From an uncultured Porphyromonadaceae bacterium (GTDB taxonomy: Bacteria; Bacteroidota; Bacteroidia; Bacteroidales; Muribaculaceae), in the NCBI GenBank assembly GCA_902491625.1, contig CABUIO010000039.1, positions 1 to 10,756 on the forward strand: 10,756 bases of DNA. The letters run 5' to 3'. A program made the translations under genes and the position numbers. Below the pieces are notes generated by a model that worked only from the letters and a program-made list of their open reading frames with translations, made no database searches and was not told the DNA's origin. Of the stretch, positions 1 to 6,618 are shown piece by piece. Position 1 is the stretch's first letter, and every line of letters starts with the position of its first letter.

Positions 1-72
1 TTGTTCTGAAATTTATTTAAGTTTAAACCCCTGTCGAAAAACGGGGAGTACTATAGATTGCCGAAAAGTGTG

Positions 73-80
73 TATCTTTG
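73..80 (+). promoter_or_regulatory. Bacteroidales -7 promoter box for the MATE operon
   Basis: TATCTTTG matches the Bacteroidales sigma-70 -7 consensus TAnnTTTG exactly and lies 21 bases before the ATG at 102. No convincing -33 TTTG is visible 19-21 bases upstream. The box overlaps a possible TTG start at 78, which argues against that longer reading frame. Confidence 0.7.
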
Positions 81-101
81 TACTCCTGTTTGATTGATTC
101 T

Positions 102-1448
102 ATGGAAAGAGATAAACTTGACTTGGGCAACGAGAAGATAGGCCGATTGTTCCGCGCCATGTTTTTCCCTACGCTTGTGGGCATGGTTTTCAATTCCGTG
201 CTGAATCTCTGCGACGGAATGTTTGTGGGCCACGGCGTCGGCAGCGACGCTCTCGCGGCCATCAACATCGTGGCGCCTCTGTTTCTCGTCTGCACCGGCA
301 TCGGCCTGATGTTCGGCATCGGTGCGTCGGTGATCGGCGGCATTCGTCTGGCAGAGAACAACGTTAAGTCGGCACGCATCATCATGACGCAGGCTTATCT
401 GGCCGGCGCCGTGATTTTCGGCATCGTGGTCGCTGTCTCGCTCCTCTTCACTCGGTCTGTGCTTTATGCTCTCGGCTGCAGCCCGTCGCTTGAGGCGCTG
501 GCCACGGACTATCTGCTATGGCTCCTTCCGGGACTTGTCTTCTTCTATCTGCAATGCGCCGGCATGATGCTGATACGCCTTGATGGATCGCCAAAGTATG
601 CCATGAGCGTGCAGATCGTCGCTGCCATCCTCAACATCTTCCTCGACTGGCTGATGGTCTTTCCGCTCGCCATGGGCATCAAGGGCGCTTCGATAGCCAC
701 CTCCATATCCTGCATCGTCGGCGGACTTATGGTGCTCTGCTATTTCCTTTTCTTCTCCGACAAACTGAAATTCTACAGGCTGAAACTATCCGTGAAGTCG
801 CTGATGCTCTCGCTGCGCAACACCGGCTACATGATGCGCGTGGGACTCGCCACCTTCATTGCCGAACTGGCGATGGGCGTGATGATGGTGACCGGCAACT
901 ACATGTTTCTTGACTATCTCGGCGAATCCGGCGTGGCGGCGTTCAGTACCGGATGCTATCTCTTTCCGCTCGTCTTCTCCATCAGCAATGCCGTGGCACA
1001 GGCCTCGCAGCCGATCATCAGCTTCAATTACGGCGCCGGACGTCCGGATCGTGTTCGCCAGGCGCTAAACATGGCCATTGTCACAGCGCTTGTCTGCGGT
1101 CTTTTTGTGTCGGCTCTGATGTGGGTAGGTGCTCCGGCGCTCGCGGGCATATTCCTTTCGCCTTCCGACACGGCATACTCCCTCGCCGTCGCCGGGCTGC
1201 CGCTGTTGGGCCTGTGTGCAGTCTTCTTTGCCCTAAACATCACCTTCATCGGCTATTACCAGAGCAAGGAACAGGCCGCGCGTTCCACAGTCTACATGCT
1301 CCTGCGCGGCGTCGTATTCATGGTGCCCGGATTCATATTCCTGCCGGAACTCTTCGGCGCAGACGGACTCTGGCTCGCCATCCCTGCGGCGGAGATGCTT
1401 ACTCTGGTCGTGATTGCCGCGCTTTATCTCGCAGGCCGAAAGAGCTGA
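102..1448 (+). CDS. MATE-family multidrug/metabolite exporter
   Basis: This is an inner-membrane antiporter of the MATE family, expected to export cationic drugs or metabolites using a Na+ or H+ gradient; the substrate cannot be told from sequence. The 448-residue product has the family's usual length and about twelve hydrophobic segments in two homologous halves. The first half opens with the typical amphipathic lead (LGNEKIGRLF) and a membrane segment ending in NLCDGMFVGHGVG. The second half carries the conserved stretch QPIISFNYGAGRPDRV, which resembles the MepA-like branch. The ATG at 102 is preferred over the in-frame TTG at 78 because the -7 box covers that codon. The acyltransferase gene starts 4 bases after the stop, so the two are probably cotranscribed. 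The family call is firm; the MepA-like placement is from memory. Confidence 0.93.
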   Translation: MERDKLDLGNEKIGRLFRAMFFPTLVGMVFNSVLNLCDGMFVGHGVGSDALAAINIVAPLFLVCTGIGLMFGIGASVIGGIRLAENNVKSARIIMTQAYLAGAVIFGIVVAVSLLFTRSVLYALGCSPSLEALATDYLLWLLPGLVFFYLQCAGMMLIRLDGSPKYAMSVQIVAAILNIFLDWLMVFPLAMGIKGASIATSISCIVGGLMVLCYFLFFSDKLKFYRLKLSVKSLMLSLRNTGYMMRVGLATFIAELAMGVMMVTGNYMFLDYLGESGVAAFSTGCYLFPLVFSISNAVAQASQPIISFNYGAGRPDRVRQALNMAIVTALVCGLFVSALMWVGAPALAGIFLSPSDTAYSLAVAGLPLLGLCAVFFALNITFIGYYQSKEQAARSTVYMLLRGVVFMVPGFIFLPELFGADGLWLAIPAAEMLTLVVIAALYLAGRKS

Positions 1449-1452
1449 AAGT

Positions 1453-2505
1453 ATGAAAACAGACGGTATACGGAACATTCCGACATATTTCCCCAACATG
1501 GATCTGGTGAGGTATGTCCTGGCGTTCGCCGTCTTCTTCTCGCACATCGAATTTCTTGCCGGAATAGAGATGTGGTTCCCGCTTTCCTCCTACGACGCTG
1601 TGGGCGGATTCTTCGCCCTGAGCGGATTTCTGATGTATCACAGCTACACCAAGCATCACAGTTTCCTGCGATACACGACGCAAAGGGCGCGGAGGATTCT
1701 CCCTCCATACGTTTTCATCGTCGTGCTCTGCGCGTTCGGTCTTCTGTTCCTGTCTGATCTACCGCCCGCAGTGTATCTGGGATCAGCCGGATTGTGGGAA
1801 TATTTAGGTGCGAATCTGGCATTCCTCAACTGGCTGCAGCCGTATCTGCCGGGAGTTTTTGAGGGCGCGGGTAATGTCGCGCCTGATGTCAACGGATCGC
1901 TATGGACGATGAAGGTGGAATGGTGTCTGTATTTTTCGGTTCCGATATTTGTATGGCTTCTCGGACTGTCTTTCGGCAGGAAACGGAGGCGTATCGGCAA
2001 GAGCTCTCTCGCTCTTATGGTCATCGCGATCTCCATTGTATATCGTCTGGTTTTCTATATCCTTTGGCTGCAAACCCGGAACCCGATCTACGACTTACTC
2101 GGCCGGCAGATTTTCAGCCAGCTTGCCTTCTTCTACTGCGGGATGTACATATATTTCCGCAGAGAATGGTTCATGCGCCATAATCTGCTGATGCTGCTCC
2201 TCGGAGTAGTGCTCTATATCGTCGGAAGCGCCGGACCGATTCCGATGATTCTCTTCACTCCCGTGGGTCTTTCCGTGCTCGTGATGAGCCTGTCGTTCAT
2301 TCCGAAGGATATTGCCGTGCTGAGACACCGAGGCAATATCTCTTATGAGATATACCTTTTCCACTGGCCAGTGATACAGACTACTGTGAGTCTCGGCCTC
2401 CTTCAGTTCGGATCTACAGCTTTCTGCGCGATAACGATTGCAGCCACAGTCCTTCTCTCGCTTGTTTTCAGTGTATTATGGCGCCGATGTCTCAGATCTC
2501 ACTGA
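1453..2505 (+). CDS. Membrane acyltransferase, family 3 (OafA/NodX-like)
   Basis: The 350-residue polytopic membrane protein belongs to acyltransferase family 3, whose members move acetyl or other acyl groups onto sugars of polysaccharides, lipopolysaccharide or other envelope molecules. Visible signatures are the N-terminal D17-L-V-R20 followed by a membrane helix ending in the probable catalytic His31, the stretch FFALSGFLMYHSY at about 53-65, NGSLWTMKVEW at 147-157, and a C-terminal segment reading ISYEIYLFHWPV. About ten hydrophobic segments are present. The ATG at 1453, 4 bases after the MATE stop, is chosen; an earlier in-frame start at 1414 would overlap the MATE gene and adds a non-conserved leader. 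The arrangement suggests cotranscription with the exporter. The acceptor is unknown, and no glycosyltransferases are adjacent. Confidence 0.9.
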   Translation: MKTDGIRNIPTYFPNMDLVRYVLAFAVFFSHIEFLAGIEMWFPLSSYDAVGGFFALSGFLMYHSYTKHHSFLRYTTQRARRILPPYVFIVVLCAFGLLFLSDLPPAVYLGSAGLWEYLGANLAFLNWLQPYLPGVFEGAGNVAPDVNGSLWTMKVEWCLYFSVPIFVWLLGLSFGRKRRRIGKSSLALMVIAISIVYRLVFYILWLQTRNPIYDLLGRQIFSQLAFFYCGMYIYFRREWFMRHNLLMLLLGVVLYIVGSAGPIPMILFTPVGLSVLVMSLSFIPKDIAVLRHRGNISYEIYLFHWPVIQTTVSLGLLQFGSTAFCAITIAATVLLSLVFSVLWRRCLRSH

Positions 2506-2542
2506 CTGTGATCTTTGTGTGATCAAGAAACTTTTTTGGGTG

Positions 2543-2566
2543 TTTCTTGCCGATGTCGGCAAGAAA
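2543..2566. repeat. Perfect 11-bp palindrome in the fic promoter
   Basis: The arms TTTCTTGCCGA (2543-2553) and TCGGCAAGAAA (2556-2566) are exact reverse complements separated by TG. The palindrome sits between and over the -33 and -7 elements of the fic promoter. The left arm can also pair with CAAGAAAC at 2524-2531 (8 bp with 2542-2549), giving two mutually exclusive hairpins in any read-through transcript. It could be an operator for a dimeric repressor or a terminator-like hairpin for the upstream acyltransferase gene, although no T-run follows it. Confidence 0.75.
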
Positions 2567-2578
2567 TCGCTATCTTTG
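2546..2578 (+). promoter_or_regulatory. Promoter of the fic gene
   Basis: A perfect -7 box TATCTTTG (2571-2578) has a -33-like CTTG at 2546-2549 with a 21-base spacer, matching the Bacteroidales promoter layout. The predicted transcript starts near 2583-2586 and has a leader of about 15 bases before the ATG at 2599. The palindrome at 2543-2566 covers the -33 element and most of the spacer. Confidence 0.75.
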
Positions 2579-2598
2579 CACGAATTTCAAACCGTTTC

Positions 2599-3492
2599 AT
2601 GCCGATGGAATACGTATCTGTAAAGGAATTTGCGGCCTCCCACGGTCTGGCCGAGCGCACTGTCCGCAATTATTGTACTTCCGGAAAGATTCCCGGAGTC
2701 CGTCTTGTAGGGAAATCGTGGATGATCCCTGCTGATGCCTCTCTGCCCAAGCGTCTGAACGCACGCGAAAAGATCTCGCCGCTGTTGTCGGCGCTTCGTC
2801 AGCAAAAGGATTCGAGACTGAAGGGAGGCATATATCATCGCATTCAAATCGACATGACTTACAATTCAAATCATATCGAGGGAAGCCTACTCAGCAGAGA
2901 ACAGACGCGCCTTATCTTTGAAACGAACACGTTGGGCGTGACCGACGAGGCGGTGAAGGTTGACGATGTCATAGAGACCACCAACCATTTCCGCTGCATC
3001 GACTATATCATTGACCACGCCATGGAACCGCTCTCCGAGAGTCTGATAAAAAAGCTGCACAGTCTGTTGAAATCAGGAACTTCCGATGCCGCAAGGAGTT
3101 GGTTTGCTGTCGGGGAATACAAGAAACTTCCGAATGAAGTCGGCGGCCTTGAAACTGTGAGTCCCGAAGAGACCGGAAAAGCGATCCGTAAGCTGTTAAA
3201 GGAATACAAGTCGCTTAAAGAGGTGCGGTTTGACAACATACTCGATTTTCATCAGCGATTTGAAGCGATCCATCCTTTTCAGGACGGCAACGGACGAGTC
3301 GGAAGACTGATCATGTTTAAGGAATGTATGGGGAACGGAATCGTGCCGTTCATTATCACTGAGGAATTGAAGATGTTCTACTACCGAGGTCTGCATGAAT
3401 GGTTCGACATTCCCGGCTTCCTTCGCGACACATGCCTGACCGCACAAGACAACTTCAAGTCAATACTTGATTACTTCCGCATCAAGTATTGA
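2599..3492 (+). CDS. Fic-domain protein with N-terminal helix-turn-helix
   Basis: Fic proteins usually transfer AMP from ATP to a hydroxyl side chain of a target protein. The catalytic motif HPFQDGNGRVGR spans 225-236, with base His225, acidic Asp229 and the phosphate-binding GNGR loop all intact. An upstream SNHIEG at 90-95 matches the inhibitory motif [S/T]xxxE[G/N], placing it with self-inhibited class II enzymes. The strand after GEYKKLPNEVGG (172-183) fits the target-docking flap. Residues 5-45 look like an excisionase/MerR-type winged helix (VKEFAASHGLAERTVRNYC, then a G-K-SW-I-P pattern), suggesting DNA binding. The 297-residue length suits such fusions. The start is set by the -7 box at 2571-2578: a TTG at 2515 lies upstream of it. 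Met3 (2605) is an alternative start. No separate antitoxin gene is adjacent. The target is unknown. Confidence 0.92.
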   Translation: MPMEYVSVKEFAASHGLAERTVRNYCTSGKIPGVRLVGKSWMIPADASLPKRLNAREKISPLLSALRQQKDSRLKGGIYHRIQIDMTYNSNHIEGSLLSREQTRLIFETNTLGVTDEAVKVDDVIETTNHFRCIDYIIDHAMEPLSESLIKKLHSLLKSGTSDAARSWFAVGEYKKLPNEVGGLETVSPEETGKAIRKLLKEYKSLKEVRFDNILDFHQRFEAIHPFQDGNGRVGRLIMFKECMGNGIVPFIITEELKMFYYRGLHEWFDIPGFLRDTCLTAQDNFKSILDYFRIKY

Positions 3493-3496
3493 CTTG
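3456..3496. repeat. Perfect 16-bp inverted repeat spanning the fic stop codon
   Basis: The arms CAAGTCAATACTTGAT (3456-3471) and ATCAAGTATTGACTTG (3481-3496) are exact reverse complements around a 9-base loop. The left arm and loop encode the last Fic residues and the right arm contains its TGA (3490-3492). It lies where fic and the minus-strand GH13 gene converge, with only 25 bases between stops, so a bidirectional transcription stop is the natural reading. The flanks lack a strong T-run on either strand, so a simple intrinsic terminator is not certain; an mRNA-stabilising hairpin or a protein-binding palindrome remain possible. Confidence 0.8.
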
Positions 3497-3517
3497 TCGT
3501 ATGGCTTGTTTTGCTAT

Positions 3518-5245
3518 TCACTTAGCGGCCTTGGCGATGACGGCGACGCTGTTGAGATAGTCGGGGAAGCGCACCGTGCCGCCGCTCACGGTTGCGGTGT
3601 GGCCTGTGCAGAGGTCGGTCAGGCTTTCGCCGTCGGCAAAGGCGTCCCCCACGTTTATGACATTTCCATCTTCGGGTTTGACGCGGATCACGATTCTGTC
3701 TGTGTCGTCGTAGCGCACGCATGTATGTGTGTCGATCGTCTTTTGATGTCCTGTGGCGATCACCGGATGCGATTGGCGTATCTTGCCTAATCGGCGGAAA
3801 TGATCGAGTTGCTTGCTGTCGATGTCGTTCCAGTCCATATCGGAGCGGAACGCCTGGTCGCTGTCGACATTGAGCCGCGCGTCGCTGAGCTTGCGGCCTG
3901 TCTCGTCGCCGTAGAACACCTGTGCCACACCCGGCGCGAGAAGGAGAGTGGTGGCGCAGTCGATCATGTTAGACATGTCGGCGTCGCGGTGGTAGGAATT
4001 GTTGAGGTAGCTGAACGGGTGCCAGTCCTTGTGCGAGGAAGCGCTGTCGGCGTAGGCCTGCCACGTGTAGACAATGCCGTCGAGGTCGCCATGTTTCGGG
4101 AAATAGAAATTGACCATGCTTGAGAATCCGGCATCGGCATATTCAGGCTTATAGTCGATCGAGGCTCCGTCGAAATCGCCGGTCATGTAGAAGCTGTCGG
4201 TCCAGTCCGCCGCCGGCTCACCCTTGTGGCGCACGCGCCAGCGGCCGAGTGCCTCGTTGCACGCTTGATTCAGCTCCTTCCAGCGGTTGAGATGCACGTT
4301 CTCCACGATGTCGCATCGGAAACCGTCGATGCCGAACTCCTCGACCCACGAGACGATCCATGCCGTGACATATTGCATAGGCGACCATTTCCGGTCTTTG
4401 CGCAGGGCGCGTGCCGAAGGATTCACCCACGCGTCGTTGCGTTTCCCCTCGCTTTTCCATTTGCGTTTGAGAAAGTCGGGAATCTTCACCGCCTCGTCGC
4501 TCTCATCCTTGAAATCAGGCATGCCGAAAAGCGTCGCTTCGAGAGGATTGCTCTCGTCCCATCCCTCGTCGGGCATACGCACCCAGCCGCGGTCGTACCA
4601 TCCCTTCCAGCCGAGACGTCCGGCAAAGAAATCGTCGAAGCTCCAGTCGCGGCGATGCTGCGCGGCCTCGGCTTCGGTTAGTCCCGTGTCTGCGAAACCA
4701 TACTGCACGGCATCAAGAAGGGTAGGGTAGCCGGGATCGTTGAGGTTGGCGCCGAGCATCACGCGGATGCCCTGCGAATGGAGTGTGTCGACAAGCTCGC
4801 GAAACTCCTCGACCGTACCGTAATTCTTGTCAATCTGTGTGTAGTCCAGCGGATAATAGCCGTGGTAGCCGTAGTGCGGGAAATCGTTGACCGAACCGGA
4901 GCCCGACATCCAGCCGTGGATCTGCTCGTAGACATCCGTCATCCACACCACGTCAATACCCAGGTCTGTGAAATAACCCTCCTTGGCCTTTTGGAGCATA
5001 CCCTTGAAGTCGCCGCCGTGGAATGTGGCAGCGTTCAGGCGTTCGCTGCCGTAGTCCACGATGCGTCCGTAGTTGACGTCGTTGGTGGTATCGCCGTTGC
5101 AGAATCGGTCGGTAATTACGAAATAGACCGTCGCGCCGCTCCAGTCGAATGGTTGTTGTCGGGAACTCGCTGACGATACGCCGGAGACAAAAGGAATAGC
5201 TACGGCGCTAAGAATCAATGTGGAGAAAAGATGAGATGCTTTCAT
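3518..5245 (-). CDS. Exported GH13 alpha-amylase-family protein, active site degenerate
   Basis: The 575-residue product has a signal peptide (about 1-26, no lipobox Cys) and a GH13 (beta/alpha)8 domain followed by a C-terminal beta domain (about 500-575). It resembles periplasmic MalS-like amylases: WMTDVYEQIHGW at 101-112, YHGYYPLDYTQIDKNYG at 127-143 and LLLAPGVAQVFYGDE at 434-448. The four catalytic regions are altered. Region I, normally DVVxNH, reads GANLND (165-170). Region II keeps the nucleophile in GFRCD (Asp312), but the following K/A-H is E-N. Region III has TGD with Asp357 where the acid/base Glu is expected. Region IV, normally SSHD, reads NNSYHRD (415-421). It is therefore probably a pseudoenzyme or binding protein, or has an unusual mechanism. 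The ATG at 5245 is chosen because the promoter box lies at 5263-5270. The frame is intact. Confidence 0.88.
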   Translation of the reverse strand: MKASHLFSTLILSAVAIPFVSGVSSASSRQQPFDWSGATVYFVITDRFCNGDTTNDVNYGRIVDYGSERLNAATFHGGDFKGMLQKAKEGYFTDLGIDVVWMTDVYEQIHGWMSGSGSVNDFPHYGYHGYYPLDYTQIDKNYGTVEEFRELVDTLHSQGIRVMLGANLNDPGYPTLLDAVQYGFADTGLTEAEAAQHRRDWSFDDFFAGRLGWKGWYDRGWVRMPDEGWDESNPLEATLFGMPDFKDESDEAVKIPDFLKRKWKSEGKRNDAWVNPSARALRKDRKWSPMQYVTAWIVSWVEEFGIDGFRCDIVENVHLNRWKELNQACNEALGRWRVRHKGEPAADWTDSFYMTGDFDGASIDYKPEYADAGFSSMVNFYFPKHGDLDGIVYTWQAYADSASSHKDWHPFSYLNNSYHRDADMSNMIDCATTLLLAPGVAQVFYGDETGRKLSDARLNVDSDQAFRSDMDWNDIDSKQLDHFRRLGKIRQSHPVIATGHQKTIDTHTCVRYDDTDRIVIRVKPEDGNVINVGDAFADGESLTDLCTGHTATVSGGTVRFPDYLNSVAVIAKAAK

Positions 5246-5262
5246 TGCAAAAGAATTTTTTG

Positions 5263-5294
5263 CAAAGGTAGCACCCCTTCGCCTCCCTCGCAAT
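5263..5294 (-). promoter_or_regulatory. Promoter of the GH13 gene
   Basis: Read on the minus strand, TACCTTTG (5270 to 5263) matches the -7 box, and ATTG (5294 to 5291) lies 20 bases further upstream as a -33-like element. The predicted leader is only about 10 bases before the ATG at 5245. Confidence 0.72.
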
Positions 5295-5335
5295 ACTGAA
5301 AAATAACCACACGGAATTACTCGCGCCTCTTGAGT

Positions 5336-5857
5336 TTATCCAACGGCGAATGGTTCTGACGATGGACCTTCTTTATAAGGTATGTTGTTGCCTGTTAGAC
5401 TGTTCATGTAGTCGATAAATTTTTCTCCCGATGTCACATAATCAGGCACCGAGATCCCTAATACCTGTATCCGAGGAAGTAATGATTGGATCTCCTTGTT
5501 CATTCTCTTGGCCTTCGAAAGGTCGTAAGGGTCGAAGTAAATGGGATACAGTTTGTCCACCACCATGATAAGGGAGGCTTTCTCTGCTTGTTCCTTTTCA
5601 CCGATGGCGACAAGGTAAGTACGTTTGGGATTCTTGTGTGTGATATGCTCGCGGATTTTCTCAACATCAGATGTCATCTTCCACCATCTGACAAGTACGA
5701 CGATCGATATGACAATGTAAGCCACCATCACTATCAGTGAGAAGATAGCGAAACCGGACATCTTATCACTGTGGCTTGAATAGCCATAGTCATCATAGTA
5801 GGCAAAAGCGCTGACAGCTGAGAGCGCCGCACAAATTAAAACTGCAATTCTTTTCAT
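5336..5857 (-). CDS. Small exported or membrane-anchored hypothetical protein
   Basis: I do not recognise a named family. The 173-residue product starts with a likely signal peptide (MKRIAVLICAALSAVSAFA, 1-19), then a short Tyr/Asp/Ser-rich stretch, one strong membrane helix (about 35-57) ending in VRWWKMTSDVEKI, and a mixed hydrophilic C-terminal domain of about 115 residues. The helix followed by W-x-MTxDV-x-x-I resembles a pattern I associate with small Bacteroidales membrane proteins, from memory only. The ATG at 5857 is preferred over one at 5932 because it begins the signal peptide, avoids overlap with the upstream gene and leaves a 20-base gap to that gene's stop. It is probably cotranscribed with the membrane protein at 5878-6525. 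The GC content is visibly lower than in the neighbouring GH13 gene. Confidence 0.75.
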   Translation of the reverse strand: MKRIAVLICAALSAVSAFAYYDDYGYSSHSDKMSGFAIFSLIVMVAYIVISIVVLVRWWKMTSDVEKIREHITHKNPKRTYLVAIGEKEQAEKASLIMVVDKLYPIYFDPYDLSKAKRMNKEIQSLLPRIQVLGISVPDYVTSGEKFIDYMNSLTGNNIPYKEGPSSEPFAVG

Positions 5858-5877
5858 GTCGACAGATTGATTATGGT

Positions 5878-6525
5878 TTATATTTCGTCGATCCGAGGTC
5901 TGCTGACTGATGCGGATTTTTTCTTCATACATAGCCAGACTATAGAGAGGATCAGTGTCGTCAATATCAGGAAAGTTGAAAAATAGCTCAGAATGTTGAT
6001 GATGGACTGAAGCCTGTCAGTTTCATCGAATGTATACTCCGACATATTCTGATACATCGGTATTAGTCTCGCCCAGATCATATCGCACGCGACATCGAAG
6101 GCGACAGCCAGCGAAAGCGTGATTTTAGACGGCAGCCAAAGTTTACTTCCCCAGACGAGAAGTAATAATCCGGGAGCGTAAAGAACTAAGGAATACAGAT
6201 ATTCAGAGACTCCGGGAATATATATCGGACTGTTTCCTGTAAATTTATATGAAATCTGGTTGATTAAATAGATCAACATGAGGATATAGTAGAGAATACA
6301 TCCGATTTTTGTAATAATGGTGGACTGACATTTGCGGTAGAATCCGAGGTATGAAACCGCTGCGATCTGAAAAAAGTACCCGAAAATAAACCACCACATG
6401 CGCACATTCCATAAAGGACTGTCGTACTCCAAAGGAATCCTTGCCACAAAAGCATTTATCAGGAAAACGGTAAATAGCGCTATAAAACCGAATCCGACGT
6501 ATTTCTTAAGATCTGTTGCTGCCAT
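5878..6525 (-). CDS. Polytopic membrane protein of unknown function
   Basis: The 215-residue protein has about six hydrophobic segments (roughly 10-29, 43-62, 70-91, 108-126, 133-150 and 178-200) and a basic C-terminal tail beginning KKKSASVSRPR. No catalytic or transport motif is recognisable. Isolated polar or acidic residues (D144, D148, E163, E168) lie near or after the fifth segment. The ATG at 6525 follows a -7 box at 6547-6554 and is the only reasonable start. It is the first gene of a probable two-gene operon with the exported protein at 5336-5857. The gene is AT-richer than the window average, with AAA/ATA/TTA codons common, which could reflect weak expression or acquisition by transfer. 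No function is assigned. Confidence 0.8.
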   Translation of the reverse strand: MAATDLKKYVGFGFIALFTVFLINAFVARIPLEYDSPLWNVRMWWFIFGYFFQIAAVSYLGFYRKCQSTIITKIGCILYYILMLIYLINQISYKFTGNSPIYIPGVSEYLYSLVLYAPGLLLLVWGSKLWLPSKITLSLAVAFDVACDMIWARLIPMYQNMSEYTFDETDRLQSIINILSYFSTFLILTTLILSIVWLCMKKKSASVSRPRIDEI

Positions 6526-6546
6526 ATTTTTTTATCGTTAATACGG

Positions 6547-6554
6547 CAAAGCTA
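6547..6554 (-). promoter_or_regulatory. -7 box of the orphan membrane operon
   Basis: Read on the minus strand, TAGCTTTG (6554 to 6547) matches TAnnTTTG and lies 21 bases before the ATG at 6525. The expected -33 position falls inside the terminator hairpin of the upstream gene, and no clear TTTG is seen there. Confidence 0.6.
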
Positions 6555-6555
6555 C

Positions 6556-6586
6556 AAAAAAATTCCGGATTTGGTTTAAATCCGGA
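6556..6586 (-). terminator. Intrinsic terminator of the LuxR-type gene
   Basis: On the minus strand TCCGGATTT, a 5-base loop and AAATCCGGA form a perfect 9-bp stem (6564-6586), followed by A and then seven T (plus-strand A-run 6556-6562). It begins about 30 bases after the stop of the LuxR-type gene. The imperfect extension ATTC/GAAT lengthens the stem further. Confidence 0.88.
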
Positions 6587-6618
6587 GAATGTTAATTCTA
6601 AAAAAATATGGCGGTTTG

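Noticed and set aside
28..46. Possible terminator, CCCC and GGGG pairing at the left edge
   Set aside because: Only four pairs with an 11-base loop and no clean T-run next to the stem; too weak to call.
78..101. TTG-initiated extension of the MATE protein
   Set aside because: The codon lies within the -7 promoter box TATCTTTG, so it would be upstream of the transcript start; the ATG at 102 fits the family N-terminus.
1414..1452. Upstream in-frame start of the first acyltransferase
   Set aside because: It lies inside the MATE gene and adds thirteen residues unlike the family lead; the ATG 4 bases after the MATE stop is more economical.
2515..2598. TTG-initiated extension of the Fic protein
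   Set aside because: The frame runs through the palindrome and the -7 box; transcription should start after it.
2599..3492. Classical two-gene Fic toxin-antitoxin pair
   Set aside because: No small antitoxin gene is adjacent and the inhibitory motif is within the same protein.
4226..4730. Plus-strand open frames opposite the GH13 gene
   Set aside because: Low-complexity, Arg/Ala-rich translations typical of the antisense of a GC-rich gene; no promoter box or motif.
5286..5335. Terminator after the orphan operon
   Set aside because: A TTATTTTTC run exists on the minus strand but no stem of more than about four pairs precedes it.
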